64,000 bases of DNA from Bacteriovorax sp. (GCA_028710485.1 JAQTTZ010000003.1:1-64000); one strand, 5' to 3'. Numbered from the stretch's first letter, positions 36,260 to 47,591 are shown. The notes: generated by a model from the letters alone, not told the origin. Numbers and translations are program-made.

Positions 36260-38581
36260 ATGTCACTTGAACAAAGCGCTGTTATTTTTGCCGCCCAAGA
36301 AACAAATATAAATGCGCGATCAGTTTTAAGCGTTCTAAATCTTCTTATCACTGAACAAAGTACCGTCCCATTTGTCGCTCGCTATAGAAAGGAAGTGACT
36401 GGTGGAATGGACGAAGTGCAAATTAGAGCAATCCACGAATCGTATGACAATTATATTGAACGAGAAAAGCGCCGCGAATTCATCCTCGATGCCGTAAAAA
36501 AAATGGAGTTATTGACTCCCGATCTAGAGAAAAAAATTAAGGCAGCAGACACTATCAATCAACTGGAAGATTTATACGCTCCATTTAAGGCTAAAAAGAA
36601 ATCAAAAGGAATGCTCGCGATAGAGGCCGGACTTCAACCATTAGCTGATGTAATTTTAGTAACACCTAAAACTAAACAACAATTAAAAGATGAATATGGC
36701 GATAAATTTAATAATCCCGAGTTGAAAATTACAACTTTTGAAGAGGCCTATGCGGGGGCATTTGATATCATCATTGAAATGATGGCCCATGATCCAGAAA
36801 CCAAAGAAATTCTCCGCAAAGATTATTGGAAAGACGCTGTTGTTAAATCAACCAAGAGAGACAAAGCGGAAGTTGAAGATAAAGATTGGATGAAATACAA
36901 AGATTATTTTGAATTCTCTCAACGTGCGATTGAATTAAAAGATCCAAAAGCGGGACACCGATTCCTGGCGATGCGAAGAGGAATGACCTCTAAAACGCTA
37001 AAAGTAGAAATTGATTTTCCAGAAGAAGGTGCTTTGGGGCTTTTAAAGAAAAGATTTTTCTCTGCTGGAAACCTGGGTTGTTTCAGCGATTTAGAATTAG
37101 CAGCTAAAAAAGCATACCTTAATTATATTCACCCGAGCCTGGACTTAGAAATCAAATCTGAACTTAAAAAAGTTTCAGATGAAACAGCAATAAGCGTTTT
37201 TGGTATCAATTTAAAAAGTCTTTTGCTCCAACCTTATCTTGGACCGAAATCGGTGATAGGAGTTGATCCAGGAGTGCGCACAGGCTGTAAAATTGTCATC
37301 GTTGATAATACCGGGAAATTTTTAGCAGATTGTGTAATCTATCCTCACGAGCCACGGATGCAAGTCCGTGAATCAGCGGCCATTTTAGACGCGATTATTG
37401 AACAATTTAAAGTCGAACATATCGCCATTGGAAGTGGAACATATGGCAGAGAAACTCTGACCTTCATTCAACAAAATGTAAAAAAAGTAAAAGAAGGAAG
37501 TGTAAATGCGACCCTTATTTCTGAAGCGGGAGCTTCTGTTTATTCTGCTTCTGATATTGCCCGCGCAGAATTTCCAGATAAAGACCCGACAGTAAGAGGT
37601 TCAATTTCAATTGCCAGAAGGTTCCAGGACCCTTTGGCAGAATTAGTTAAGATCGATCCAAAATCAATCGGTGTAGGTCAGTATCAACATGATGTAAATC
37701 AAGCGCGTTTAAAAAAATCCCTTGAAGGTGTGGTTGAATCTTGTGTTAACTTTGTTGGCGTTGATTTAAATACCGCTTCTGCTCCTTTGCTGGCCTATGT
37801 CTCAGGAATTGGTCCAACTCTCGCACAAAACGTGATTAAGTATCGCGAGCAAAATGGCGGATTTAAAAATAGAACTGAAATTTTAAAAGTCCCAAGATTT
37901 TCTGCAAAAATATTTGAACAAGCAGCAGGCTTTCTTCGCATTTATAATGGAGAAGAGCCTCTAGATGGAACTTTTATTCACCCTGAGCGCTATGAAGTTC
38001 TTTCAAGCTGGGCAAGAAAAAATGCGACTCAATTAAAAGACTTAATAACAAACAAAGACTTGATCATGAAACTTGAAAAAGACCATGATTTTAAAGCAGA
38101 AGTTGGAGAATTTACTTTTAACGATATTGTGAAATCACTCAAAGCTCCATCTCAAGACCCGCGCACCGAATTTAAATCTTTTGAGTATAGAAAAGATATT
38201 TCTAAGATCCGCGACCTGAAAATTGGTGAATGGTATCCAGGTCTCGTGACCAATATCACTCAATTTGGTGCATTCGTTGATATTGGGATCAAAGAAAATG
38301 GCCTGCTTCACGTTTCTCAAATCTCAGATACTTTTGTTGAAAATGCAATGACTGCCCTTAAAGTTGGCCAGGAAATAAAAGTTCAGGTTCTAGAAATCGA
38401 TTATGACCGCGGTCGAATATCTTTAACTGCTAAAAAAGGCGAGCAAGTAAATCGCTCTAATGCCCAAGCAAGTTCAGCAGGACCGAGACATAATCAGTCT
38501 AAAGCGGTGCAAAGTATTGCCCCTAAAGTGCCTGAGTTAAAAAATAGTGCTTTCGCTGGCCTTAAAAATTTAAAATTATAA
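36260..38581 (+). CDS. tex: Tex-family transcription accessory / S1 RNA-binding protein
   Basis: VPFVARYRKEVTGGMDE, GVDPGVRTGCKIVIVD, GVGQYQHDV, C-terminal S1 domain VTNITQFGAFVDIGIKENGLLHVSQ. Confidence 0.96.
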   Translation: MSLEQSAVIFAAQETNINARSVLSVLNLLITEQSTVPFVARYRKEVTGGMDEVQIRAIHESYDNYIEREKRREFILDAVKKMELLTPDLEKKIKAADTINQLEDLYAPFKAKKKSKGMLAIEAGLQPLADVILVTPKTKQQLKDEYGDKFNNPELKITTFEEAYAGAFDIIIEMMAHDPETKEILRKDYWKDAVVKSTKRDKAEVEDKDWMKYKDYFEFSQRAIELKDPKAGHRFLAMRRGMTSKTLKVEIDFPEEGALGLLKKRFFSAGNLGCFSDLELAAKKAYLNYIHPSLDLEIKSELKKVSDETAISVFGINLKSLLLQPYLGPKSVIGVDPGVRTGCKIVIVDNTGKFLADCVIYPHEPRMQVRESAAILDAIIEQFKVEHIAIGSGTYGRETLTFIQQNVKKVKEGSVNATLISEAGASVYSASDIARAEFPDKDPTVRGSISIARRFQDPLAELVKIDPKSIGVGQYQHDVNQARLKKSLEGVVESCVNFVGVDLNTASAPLLAYVSGIGPTLAQNVIKYREQNGGFKNRTEILKVPRFSAKIFEQAAGFLRIYNGEEPLDGTFIHPERYEVLSSWARKNATQLKDLITNKDLIMKLEKDHDFKAEVGEFTFNDIVKSLKAPSQDPRTEFKSFEYRKDISKIRDLKIGEWYPGLVTNITQFGAFVDIGIKENGLLHVSQISDTFVENAMTALKVGQEIKVQVLEIDYDRGRISLTAKKGEQVNRSNAQASSAGPRHNQSKAVQSIAPKVPELKNSAFAGLKNLKL

Positions 38582-38584
38582 AAA

Positions 38585-39739
38585 TTAGCTAACTGAGCGA
38601 ACATGATCTAATAAATTGTGTTCGCGTTTAAATTGCGAAAGAGCAAACGTTACAAAGATCGATGAAATTATATATGGTACCAGGAATGAAATCACTAACC
38701 CTTTCATCGTGATGAGAATGGGAATTTTGCGATCTACAAATACATCAGGCATAATCTCTGGGGCGTAGTGGTCAAAAAACCAGAGAAAAACCAGACCTGA
38801 CAAGACTCCAGCTATTATTGAAACGAAGCTCATCAAATGCAAAAAGTATTTGGTCGAACGATTTATTTTATCTAATGAAGCCCCTAATATCCAAAAACTT
38901 GCAAGATCCGTTTTAATTTTATTAAAAAAGATTAAAAGTCCAGATGAGATACAAAGAGAAACCAATAAGCTCATCGCCGCAAATAAGAAAATCATCACTG
39001 AGCTTTCAAGATTGAGGGCCCAAACCAGTGTGCTGTTTTCATCTTCCCATGTTTTGAACTGAACCCAATTTGGAAGAATCCCGGCCAATTTTTTAAAATC
39101 AGTTTTTGAATAAATGCGAATGCGGTTTAAATTTTTTGCCTGGATAAGATTTTGAATCAAAGGAAGTCTTACCCATAAATGGCCTACATCAATTTCAGGT
39201 ACGTCGGAATTAAAAGTTTTATCTATCTTTATCGATTGGGCACGAGGAATTTCGCCTAAGAGATCATCTACGTGAGAAGGAGAAATAAGCTGCAGTATTT
39301 CAGGTGGCGCCACTCCAACTTTATAAGCAAGCTCGGTGGGAATCAAGGCTTCAAATTTGTGTTCATTGGCCAAAAACTGAGGCAAAAAACCTTTTTGATC
39401 AATACCGTGGACAGTGACGGGCGCAATATAAGTGAGATAACGAAGTAATAATTCAATTTCATACTCGCGGGTATATGACAGATGCTCTTTGCTAAGAATA
39501 CTCTCTAACTCAATTAGCCGTGGATCAGACTCATTAGTTTTAAAAATAATTGTAGCACGACCTATAACGGCCTTAGAGCGCTCCATCAACTTATTTTGAA
39601 GTCCCCCCATAGTGCTTTGAAGAACAATCAAGGCAAAGGAAGAAATAAATAAACCAACGACTGCTAAAATAAGCAATCGCTGGCGGTTTTTTGCAGAAAT
39701 AATATAGAAGAAAAAATATTTTAGATATGTACTAAACAC
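38585..39739 (-). CDS. FtsX-like / LolC-LolE-like ABC transporter permease
   Basis: N-terminal TM, periplasmic domain and three C-terminal TM segments; no ATPase gene adjacent. Confidence 0.65.
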   Translation of the reverse strand: MFSTYLKYFFFYIISAKNRQRLLILAVVGLFISSFALIVLQSTMGGLQNKLMERSKAVIGRATIIFKTNESDPRLIELESILSKEHLSYTREYEIELLLRYLTYIAPVTVHGIDQKGFLPQFLANEHKFEALIPTELAYKVGVAPPEILQLISPSHVDDLLGEIPRAQSIKIDKTFNSDVPEIDVGHLWVRLPLIQNLIQAKNLNRIRIYSKTDFKKLAGILPNWVQFKTWEDENSTLVWALNLESSVMIFLFAAMSLLVSLCISSGLLIFFNKIKTDLASFWILGASLDKINRSTKYFLHLMSFVSIIAGVLSGLVFLWFFDHYAPEIMPDVFVDRKIPILITMKGLVISFLVPYIISSIFVTFALSQFKREHNLLDHVRSVS

Positions 39740-39744
39740 GGATT

Positions 39745-41877
39745 TTAACGGATCGCTTTTTCATAAAAACTTGTTTTATTGGCAACTAATTCCTCTAAGT
39801 AAGTACTAGCGAGGTAGCGTTCTTTATCCACAGTTTCGCTAAAATGTTTTAGGGCCGCTAAAATTTTGTCTAGCCCTTCGCTATCGGCATAGCGAAGGAG
39901 TCCCCCACGAAATGGAGGAAAACCAATTCCAAAAATAAGACCTAAATCCACTTCTTCAGCAGACCTTACAATTCCATCTTTTAAGATCGCAGCTGCTTCA
40001 TTGATCATTGGTAAAAATAAGCGCATTTGCAGGTCTGTTTCGCTCATTTTCTTTTTAGTGGCGGGAAGAAGCGCTTCCACTTCTAGATTAGGACCGATAA
40101 CTTTTCCTTTTTCATCATATAAATAAAACCCTTTGGCCGACTTTTTACCTAAAAATTTCTTCTCAGCAAGGATGCTTGAGAATTTTGAAGGATGAGCACG
40201 TTCTCCCAGGCCTTCATGCATAACTTTTGCAACTTTTACCGCAACATCAATTCCAACTTCATCCAAGAGCCTACAAGGTCCCATTGGCATTCCAAAATTA
40301 AGTGCAGCTTGATCGAGGTCCTTTACAGAAACTCCCTCTTCAATCAGATATCCGGCCTCATTGAGATATGGCATAAGAATTCGGTTCACTAAAAAACCCG
40401 GGCCGTCTTTAACAATCACTGGAGTTTTCTTCACTCGCAAAACCCATTTATAAAGAGCTTCAACTGTTTCCGGATCTACTTTACTATGAACAATAATTTC
40501 AACTAAAGGCATTAGATGTACTGGATTAAAAAAGTGAAGTCCGGCAAAGCGACCTGGATATTCCAAGGCCTTCGACATTTCTTCAATAGAGAGAGAAGAA
40601 GTATTACTGGTTAGAAGACAATCCTGATGAACATTTTTTTCAACTTCAGAAAAAACTTTTTTCTTCACATCCATGATTTCAACTACAGCTTCAATGACTA
40701 GATCAACTTTTTTAAATCCACTATAGTCAAGTTGAGCGGTGATTGAACGCTGCTTTCTTTCAAATTCATCAGGTGAAATTTTCTTTCTCTTTAAGGCCCC
40801 TGCAAAATTTTGTGAGGATTGCTTTAATCCTAAGTTAAGAGCGTCTACCGTTAGATCCTTCATGATTGGATGCATTCCAGCGTCGGCCATAAGCCATGCA
40901 ATCCCACCACCCATTGTTCCGGCACCAAGCGCCGCTCCACGATCTAATACAGGAAGTGGCTTAGTGGATTTTGGACCATTGTATTTTTTTACAGATTCAG
41001 ACATGAAAAAGATATGTTGAAGATTTTTACTTTGTTCACTGATTGCCAGTTCACCAAAAGCTTGAGCCTCAGCGGCCAGATAGCTAGTTCGTCCTTTCAT
41101 CATTCCAGAGTCCATGACATCTAAAATTTTGAGAGGGGCCTGATAAAATCCATTTGTTTTTTTTAAAACACTTTCACGAACTTTTTGAAATATAATTTTT
41201 CTGGTTACAAAATTTTCTGTGGCCAATTCTTTGAGGGATTCTTTTAATGTATGGTGGGATTCTTTTTTATTAAAGAATTTGGGTGCCATTGAAAGAAGAT
41301 TTTCACGATGGTAAACTTCCGTTACAAGGCCCAATCTTTTTGCCTTATCAGCACGCAATGTTTTCCCGGTAAGAATCATATCTAGAGCATTTGGAAGTCC
41401 AATTTTTCTTGGCAAGCGGTATGTACCACCAAACCCCGGAATAATTCCAAGCTTAACTTCAGGCAGCCCCAAAGAAGTCTTGGAAGAATTTGAAGCGATG
41501 ATTGTATTACAAGCAAGACTTAATTCAAGACCGCCTCCAAGACAAATACCATCAACACAAGCGACAGTTGGAATGCTTAGGTCTTCAATGCGGTTGTACA
41601 GATTCTGGCCTTGTTCTGATTTATCAGCGGCCTCTGCTTCTGTGACTAACGAAGAAATCAGGTTAATATCGGCACCGGCAAGAAAACAATTTTCAATATG
41701 CGAAAAGAAAATAGCTCCGATCAATTCATTGGACTTGGTGTGAAGCTCTTCTACAATGCTGGCGAGTTCATTCATTGTTTCAATGTCTAGAGCAGTCATA
41801 CTTTTAGTGCTGTTGTATCCAAAACCAATATAGGCAGTTTTGTCTTTAATTTCTAAGCTGATCTTTTTGTAAATCAT
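39745..41877 (-). CDS. Fatty acid oxidation multifunctional protein (enoyl-CoA hydratase/3-hydroxyacyl-CoA dehydrogenase, FadJ/FadB-like)
   Basis: FLAGADINLI, GLPEVKLGIIPGFGGTYRLPR, GAGTMGGGIAW, FAGLHFFNPVHLMPLVEII. Confidence 0.95.
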   Translation of the reverse strand: MIYKKISLEIKDKTAYIGFGYNSTKSMTALDIETMNELASIVEELHTKSNELIGAIFFSHIENCFLAGADINLISSLVTEAEAADKSEQGQNLYNRIEDLSIPTVACVDGICLGGGLELSLACNTIIASNSSKTSLGLPEVKLGIIPGFGGTYRLPRKIGLPNALDMILTGKTLRADKAKRLGLVTEVYHRENLLSMAPKFFNKKESHHTLKESLKELATENFVTRKIIFQKVRESVLKKTNGFYQAPLKILDVMDSGMMKGRTSYLAAEAQAFGELAISEQSKNLQHIFFMSESVKKYNGPKSTKPLPVLDRGAALGAGTMGGGIAWLMADAGMHPIMKDLTVDALNLGLKQSSQNFAGALKRKKISPDEFERKQRSITAQLDYSGFKKVDLVIEAVVEIMDVKKKVFSEVEKNVHQDCLLTSNTSSLSIEEMSKALEYPGRFAGLHFFNPVHLMPLVEIIVHSKVDPETVEALYKWVLRVKKTPVIVKDGPGFLVNRILMPYLNEAGYLIEEGVSVKDLDQAALNFGMPMGPCRLLDEVGIDVAVKVAKVMHEGLGERAHPSKFSSILAEKKFLGKKSAKGFYLYDEKGKVIGPNLEVEALLPATKKKMSETDLQMRLFLPMINEAAAILKDGIVRSAEEVDLGLIFGIGFPPFRGGLLRYADSEGLDKILAALKHFSETVDKERYLASTYLEELVANKTSFYEKAIR

Positions 41878-41908
41878 ATATCTCTCTCTTGATATTTATT
41901 TTAATAAA

Positions 41909-43204
41909 TTAACGAATTAGGTTCTCGATAATGACAGCTCCACCTTGTCCACCACCGATACATAAAGAAGCAAGACCATAACGCCCATTTCTTCTTCTTA
42001 ATTCATGCATAAGAGTAACAATTAAACGAGATCCTGTTGAACCCACAGGGTGACCAAGAGCGATTGCTCCGCCGTTAACGTTCACTTTACTCCAATCCAA
42101 CTCTCCCCACGCGCGGTCAACATTGAATTTAGCAGCAACCGCTTTATCTTTTAAGCCAATAGAGACTGCAAGTATTTGAGCAGCAAAGGCTTCGTTCAAT
42201 TCAAGCAGATCAAAGTCCGAAAGAGTTAGACCAGTGCGCTTCATAACTCCGTCCATAGCAAGAAGTGGCCCCATTCCCATTCTCTCAGGCTCTAAACCGT
42301 GAAAGTGATAATCAGTTAATTTGGCCATAGGCTTTAGGTTATATTTTTTTACAGCGTCTTCAGAAACAAATAAGAGTGCCGATCCACCATCAGTGAGCGG
42401 ACAACTATTTCCAACAGTAACTGTTCCAGATTTTTTATCGAAATATGGCCTCATTTTAGCCAGGCCTTCAACCGTAGAATTTTCTCTAGGCCCAACATCA
42501 TTGATTAAAAGCTTGTTCAAATTTCCACCGATCGTGATCGGAAGAATTTCATCTTTAAATCTTCCTTCCTTGATTGCAGCGACGGCCTTCATGTGAGAAT
42601 TATTGGCATATGCATCCTGCATTTCGCGAGTGATTTTAAGTTCTCGAGCAAGTAGATCAGCAGTTTGTCCCATATTCAAACCACAAAATGGATCAGTAAG
42701 CCCTTGTTCAACTGCTACAATTGGAGTGAGATAATTTGGTCTGAATGCAGTTAGCGCTGAAAGTTTTTCGCCAAGCGATTTTGCTTTCATCAGTTTGGCA
42801 AACAGAGCAGTCATTTCTTTGTTGTAAATCAAAGGCATTTGCGACATGCATTCCACACCACCAGCAACGATAATGTCACTGCGGCCGCTGGCAATTTTAA
42901 TAAAGGCCTGAGACGCGGCTTCCATTCCTGAAGCGCAATTCCTATGAACTGAGTAAGCGGAAGTTTTTTTATGCAGACCTGCTTCAAGGGCAATGACTCT
43001 CGCGACGTTTGGATATTTGGCAGGAGCTCCAGTGTTTCCAAAAATAACTTCATCCACCATATCAGTGGGAATTTCAGTATTATCAATTAAATGTTTTACG
43101 AGATAGGCCCCTAAATATGGTGCTTGAACATCTTTAAGATCTAGACCTGATTTTGCCTGCGGGGTTCTTTTTCCATCAACAATATAGACGTCTCTCAATG
43201 ACAT
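41909..43204 (-). CDS. Acetyl-CoA C-acyltransferase (thiolase, FadI-like)
   Basis: [39 protein letters not shown]. Confidence 0.95.
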   Translation of the reverse strand: MSLRDVYIVDGKRTPQAKSGLDLKDVQAPYLGAYLVKHLIDNTEIPTDMVDEVIFGNTGAPAKYPNVARVIALEAGLHKKTSAYSVHRNCASGMEAASQAFIKIASGRSDIIVAGGVECMSQMPLIYNKEMTALFAKLMKAKSLGEKLSALTAFRPNYLTPIVAVEQGLTDPFCGLNMGQTADLLARELKITREMQDAYANNSHMKAVAAIKEGRFKDEILPITIGGNLNKLLINDVGPRENSTVEGLAKMRPYFDKKSGTVTVGNSCPLTDGGSALLFVSEDAVKKYNLKPMAKLTDYHFHGLEPERMGMGPLLAMDGVMKRTGLTLSDFDLLELNEAFAAQILAVSIGLKDKAVAAKFNVDRAWGELDWSKVNVNGGAIALGHPVGSTGSRLIVTLMHELRRRNGRYGLASLCIGGGQGGAVIIENLIR

Positions 43205-43336
43205 AATTCTTCTCCATGATTTTTAGGATTATCAATTTTATATAAGATAAATTCTAAGGGAAGTTGAGCATTAAAGAAAGGATGGAATATTTTAAGAGCG
43301 AGGAATTAAAAGAAATTGAACAAAAATAATAATTGA

Positions 43337-43370
43337 CAAAAAAAAACGGACATCGTAGCGATGCCCGTTT
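43337..43370 (-). terminator. Rho-independent terminator downstream of the OM protein gene
   Basis: Minus strand AAACGGGCATCG-CTA-CGATGTCCGTTT TTTTTT (one mismatch in stem). Confidence 0.8.
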
Positions 43371-43396
43371 GTTAGTTTTTTGTTAAGAGTAACAGC

Positions 43397-44491
43397 TTAA
43401 AATTTTACGACTAACCCAGCTTGGATCGCAGTAATGTCCGAATCTTCCATCGACTTAGTAATGTTTTGAAGTCTTCCTTGGTCTGGGTTGCTGTTTGTTG
43501 TGTCAGCATTACTTGAAATCCCGGAAGAAAGAGTCTTTGTATAAGAAAGATCAATATTAAGGCCAACAGTTGCATTGAAATCAATTTCCGCACCTAACTT
43601 CGCAGTTGCTCCCATTGCTGTTGAAGAATAACCTTCGTTACCAAAGTTACCGCCATTATTATTATAGCTATATCCATTTCCATTATCGTCATATTTTAAA
43701 TTAGAACGGTTATAGCTTAACGCTGCACCCACAAATGGTTTAATTCTAGATTCTTCAATTAAAAAGTACTTCGAGTTCGCTTCGATCGTCACTTTACTTG
43801 AAGACATCTTTCTACCGATATAATTAACAGGTAAAACACTTCCGCTAGGTAAGTAAGTATTTGCCACATCAGTAATGTCGAGAGATGTGTATCCAACCCC
43901 AAGACCAACACTTAATTGAGGAAGAACCATTGTCTCAAGGTTTACACCGATATTAAGTTTTGATTCGAAATCAACTTTATCACCCTTAATAGACTGAGCA
44001 CCTAGGTAAGGAATAACTTTTGATTTCTTAACTTCAGGAAGTTTTTCTTCTTTTACTTCAATAATCTTCGTTTCAATCACAGGCACAGGTGCGGCCACGA
44101 CTATCGGTTGAGGAGCAACAGGTGCTGCTTGAACCACTTGAACTTTATCTTCATTAAGATTATTCAAACTTTTTCCAAAAGCATCTTGAAGTTTATTAGT
44201 AAGTGCAATTTCTTGTTTTACACGAATATCTTCAATTTTCTTTTCAACCATTATTTTATTTCTTTCTTCCAGTTTCTCTCTTCTTTGACGAAGTCTCTCT
44301 GATGGAGAAAGTTTTCCTTCAAGGTTGATATCATCCATTTGAAGTGAATCATCTCCACTTAATGAATCATTGGCCTCATCAAGCATATCGTCTTGAGCAA
44401 TGACTGAACCTGTGTGAATTCCAGCAATCAATGCTGATGCTAAAAATAAACTCATGAAAGTTGATCTTCTGTTTTCTTTAGTAAGTTTCAT
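43397..44491 (-). CDS. Outer membrane beta-barrel protein with periplasmic coiled-coil/Pro-rich N-terminal part
   Basis: Start re-set to MKLTKENRRSTFMSLFLASALIAGIHTGSVIAQ behind AAGGAGA; charged coiled-coil-like stretch, then amphipathic beta strands ending in ...AGLVVKF. Confidence 0.75.
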   Translation of the reverse strand: MKLTKENRRSTFMSLFLASALIAGIHTGSVIAQDDMLDEANDSLSGDDSLQMDDINLEGKLSPSERLRQRREKLEERNKIMVEKKIEDIRVKQEIALTNKLQDAFGKSLNNLNEDKVQVVQAAPVAPQPIVVAAPVPVIETKIIEVKEEKLPEVKKSKVIPYLGAQSIKGDKVDFESKLNIGVNLETMVLPQLSVGLGVGYTSLDITDVANTYLPSGSVLPVNYIGRKMSSSKVTIEANSKYFLIEESRIKPFVGAALSYNRSNLKYDDNGNGYSYNNNGGNFGNEGYSSTAMGATAKLGAEIDFNATVGLNIDLSYTKTLSSGISSNADTTNSNPDQGRLQNITKSMEDSDITAIQAGLVVKF

Positions 44492-44644
44492 AACTTCTCC
44501 TTGGGGGCAAAAAAGCTGGTGAGTTTCAGTCACGGCCCTGATGATTTAATTCCAATTCGTATTCTCCCAGTTATATCAGACTGAGAATTATTCACATCAT
44601 GTTTTGACGTGCTGTGTAGATTTTACAAATAGGATTTAAATAAT

Positions 44645-44896
44645 CTATTTTTTGAAGGGGTAGTACTGGAATTTCTTCTCAGTGCCGTGGGGCTCAATAA
44701 TGCTGTTGATTTTACAGAGTAATGTCTTAGCAAATGCTGGCTTGCTGCATTTGGTAGCATCCCCTAAGTACTTGGTTCTTATATAACCCAAAATGGACGT
44801 TATAATACTCACCATCACCAAAAGCATCAGGAGATACTCGAGAACGGTTTGTCCTTTTTGGCAGTTAACGGCCTGTCTCAAAGGGACTCTCTCCAT
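44645..44896 (-). CDS. Flp/type IVb prepilin-like small protein
   Basis: QKGQTVLEYLLMLLVMVSIITSILGYI: prepilin-like K-G/Q with Glu +5 followed by hydrophobic helix. Confidence 0.5.
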   Translation of the reverse strand: MERVPLRQAVNCQKGQTVLEYLLMLLVMVSIITSILGYIRTKYLGDATKCSKPAFAKTLLCKINSIIEPHGTEKKFQYYPFKK

Positions 44897-46269
44897 TTTT
44901 TAATCTCAATTAATGAGGAAAAAGTACCTAGCGCATCTTCATTATAAGGACCGAAATAAAGCACATTTTTTAGGCGGGAAAATATAAGGGGTGCAGTGCC
45001 TTCTAAAACTTCTACTAATTTCATTCCCAGGGAAGCTTCAATTCTTTTATAGGCCAAATAATCCTTATCCTCTATAAAAACATCGAGAGTAAACTTCATT
45101 TCAACGCTTTCAATTTCAAATTCATACTCAGGAAAGAGATAGGCTAAATCATCTTTTAAAAGATTGATTACTCGCTCCTTTATGAAATCGATCTTTGTCC
45201 CTTCCCGCTTTGCCATAATAATATTAAAGACTGCGCTGTTATCGCCAAAATATACTTCCCAGAAAGGCCGGTCGGTTCCAATTTTCATTGGAGAAGAAAA
45301 GATCACTTTTTTATCTTTTAAAAGATTGGGCAAAGAATTTTTAAAACGAAGAGATACGTTCAAGCAATTATAAGACGAGGTAGAAGTTTTTAGACGAATA
45401 GGAAGACCTACGGGATAGCCACCTATAAAGGCCATTTTTTTGGGCTTAATAATTCCTTCAAAACTTTCCAGTTCAAAACTCTTCACTAGCCCACTTTGAA
45501 ATTTAAGATCGGCCAGGTTTAATTTTTTAAACTCTCCTCCGGCCGATTGATGAACTTCCAGCAGATCGCGAATCAGTCTTTCGTGGTCCAATTTAAAATA
45601 GGGAGAGATGAGAGAAAAAAAGAGATGCATGATCTCAGAGCGGCTACCGGTACTAGATAACCTATTTTGAAAAAAACCTCTGGTCATGAAAATAAGAGCA
45701 TTAAATTCAGAACGGTCAACTTCAGTCATATTATCTTTATGAGCAAAATGAGAAAAGAAATGCTGAAAATGATACTGAAGCTCGGAGGGGATAGACGTCT
45801 CAAAGAGCTTCGATACTTTTGATGAGTTTTTTTCCTGGAATATAGCACTCGTCACTTTAGAGCAAAAATCATTATAGTTAGTATTAAAATCCATTACATC
45901 ATTTTGTAATGAAAGAGAGCCTGACTTTTCATTCATAAAGAGTTGAGGAAATTTTCTGCAAAGTTCGCGGTAATTCCTGGCCGGTGTATCGCCCAGAACA
46001 ATTTGCTTTTTTCCCACATAAAAATAAATGGATTGAGGAGAGAGGTAGTTATCTATATTTTTAAGAGGAGATAAATCGCCTAGTTCTCCCCATATTCGCA
46101 AAAATTCCACGTCTAAAAAGGTGAGCGAGTTAGTAAAAAAATCACCATAATTAAATCGATCATCGTCGAGCACTAATACTTTCTTGCCTCTATTAAGAAG
46201 ACCAATAGACAGCAAAAAAGTAATGAAATTATGTCCCACTAAAGCGTAATCAATATTTTTATTCAGCAT
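44878..46269 (-). CDS. Putative NAD(P)/FAD-binding protein of unknown function
   Basis: N-terminal Rossmann-like DYALVGHNFITFLLSIGLLNRGKKVLVLDDD; 19-bp overlap with pilin-like ORF. Confidence 0.5.
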   Translation of the reverse strand: MLNKNIDYALVGHNFITFLLSIGLLNRGKKVLVLDDDRFNYGDFFTNSLTFLDVEFLRIWGELGDLSPLKNIDNYLSPQSIYFYVGKKQIVLGDTPARNYRELCRKFPQLFMNEKSGSLSLQNDVMDFNTNYNDFCSKVTSAIFQEKNSSKVSKLFETSIPSELQYHFQHFFSHFAHKDNMTEVDRSEFNALIFMTRGFFQNRLSSTGSRSEIMHLFFSLISPYFKLDHERLIRDLLEVHQSAGGEFKKLNLADLKFQSGLVKSFELESFEGIIKPKKMAFIGGYPVGLPIRLKTSTSSYNCLNVSLRFKNSLPNLLKDKKVIFSSPMKIGTDRPFWEVYFGDNSAVFNIIMAKREGTKIDFIKERVINLLKDDLAYLFPEYEFEIESVEMKFTLDVFIEDKDYLAYKRIEASLGMKLVEVLEGTAPLIFSRLKNVLYFGPYNEDALGTFSSLIEIKKWRESL

Positions 46270-47591
46270 GTTTCGATCTCTTTAATAATAGACTCCATCA
46301 AGTGATCCGCCTCTTTCGATAAATTGGCGCGGATACTTTTCACAGGAGTCATTGAAGCATTTACTTTCATTAAATTATAAAAGCTTTCAGCATTTTTGAG
46401 AAGATGAATCTCATTAGGGGCAATTTCTAAAATATAATCGTATTCAGTCGACCTGCTAATCTTTGGGCCCACGGCCACCTGACAGCCACTTAAAAACGGC
46501 TCTAAAACCGAGTGAATTGATCGCTCATAGCCTCCACCAACGTAGGCAAAAGAAAACTTTGAGTAGAGTTCACATAAAATGCCGCTCAAATTTAAGACGA
46601 TAATTCCAGGTTTAGTGAAAAACATCGAAGTATCAAGTGGGACGCCCTTGGAGATTTCATAAATTGGCACGCTGGGCATGATCGAGCTTAATGACTTTTT
46701 TAATTGGATGATTGATTCACTATTAAGTTTGTGTGGAACAATTAATATATGCTTTGTTCCAGCGAGCACTTCATCTGTCCATTTTTTTGCATCGGCCTTA
46801 AAAATAACTAAATCACTCTCCCATGCACTTCCTACTATTAATTTTTGAGATGGGTCTTTTGAATCGAGGTAACTTAAATAAGAAGACATGTCAGAAACTG
46901 TTTGCAGTATTTGTGGGGCAAGCTCTAATCGTTTAAAAATTCTTGGCACCCTAAAATCAAAGGCCATGACCAAAATGTCCCGAGTATTTTCTCTAAAATA
47001 ACGGGCCTCAGTTTCGTTAGCGGCCACAATTAAATTAAATAGAGAATGAGATTGAGTTTTAAACCATGATGGATTTTTGCTGGCCGCGGATAAAAGAATA
47101 AGTTTTTTTTTGAAAAATTTAAAACTAAGAAGCTCTGGAAAAAAATCGTAACGACAAAAAATAATAACGGGAGCACTTACCCAAGACCACGGACTTTGAA
47201 AAAAGAGAAAAGACATCGGTGCAAAGCTTGCAATCGGCAAACGCATGATTCTGATTTGATCTTTATAGTCCCAGGCCAACTTCAAGCATTTAGTTTCCAC
47301 CGAAGGAGATGCAAAAAGAATTTCAATTTTTTTGTTATGGTTGAGATAGTGCTCAATTAAGGGACGGACTTGCTCTAATTCGCCCTCGGAGGAAACCTCG
47401 AAGCAGTAATCTGCGTTCTTTTTATCTAATTTAAAAGAGCTACATCCATCTTGGAATAAATTCTTTCGTTCAAAATCGATTCTCTTTTTTAGAGGTTTTG
47501 ATAAATTTTTTAAAATGATTAGCAATACCGATAACGGTCCGCGAATGAGGGCCGCCACAAAGAGCAGAAAAATAAAAATTATCCGTGACAT
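46263..47591 (-). CDS. 3-deoxy-D-manno-octulosonic acid transferase (KdtA/WaaA)-like glycosyltransferase
   Basis: N-terminal TM; KLIVGSAWESDL; GILCELYSKFSFAYVGGGYERSIHSVLEPFLSGCQVAVGPKISRS matches the WaaA C-terminal pattern. Confidence 0.7.
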   Translation of the reverse strand: MSRIIFIFLLFVAALIRGPLSVLLIILKNLSKPLKKRIDFERKNLFQDGCSSFKLDKKNADYCFEVSSEGELEQVRPLIEHYLNHNKKIEILFASPSVETKCLKLAWDYKDQIRIMRLPIASFAPMSFLFFQSPWSWVSAPVIIFCRYDFFPELLSFKFFKKKLILLSAASKNPSWFKTQSHSLFNLIVAANETEARYFRENTRDILVMAFDFRVPRIFKRLELAPQILQTVSDMSSYLSYLDSKDPSQKLIVGSAWESDLVIFKADAKKWTDEVLAGTKHILIVPHKLNSESIIQLKKSLSSIMPSVPIYEISKGVPLDTSMFFTKPGIIVLNLSGILCELYSKFSFAYVGGGYERSIHSVLEPFLSGCQVAVGPKISRSTEYDYILEIAPNEIHLLKNAESFYNLMKVNASMTPVKSIRANLSKEADHLMESIIKEIETC

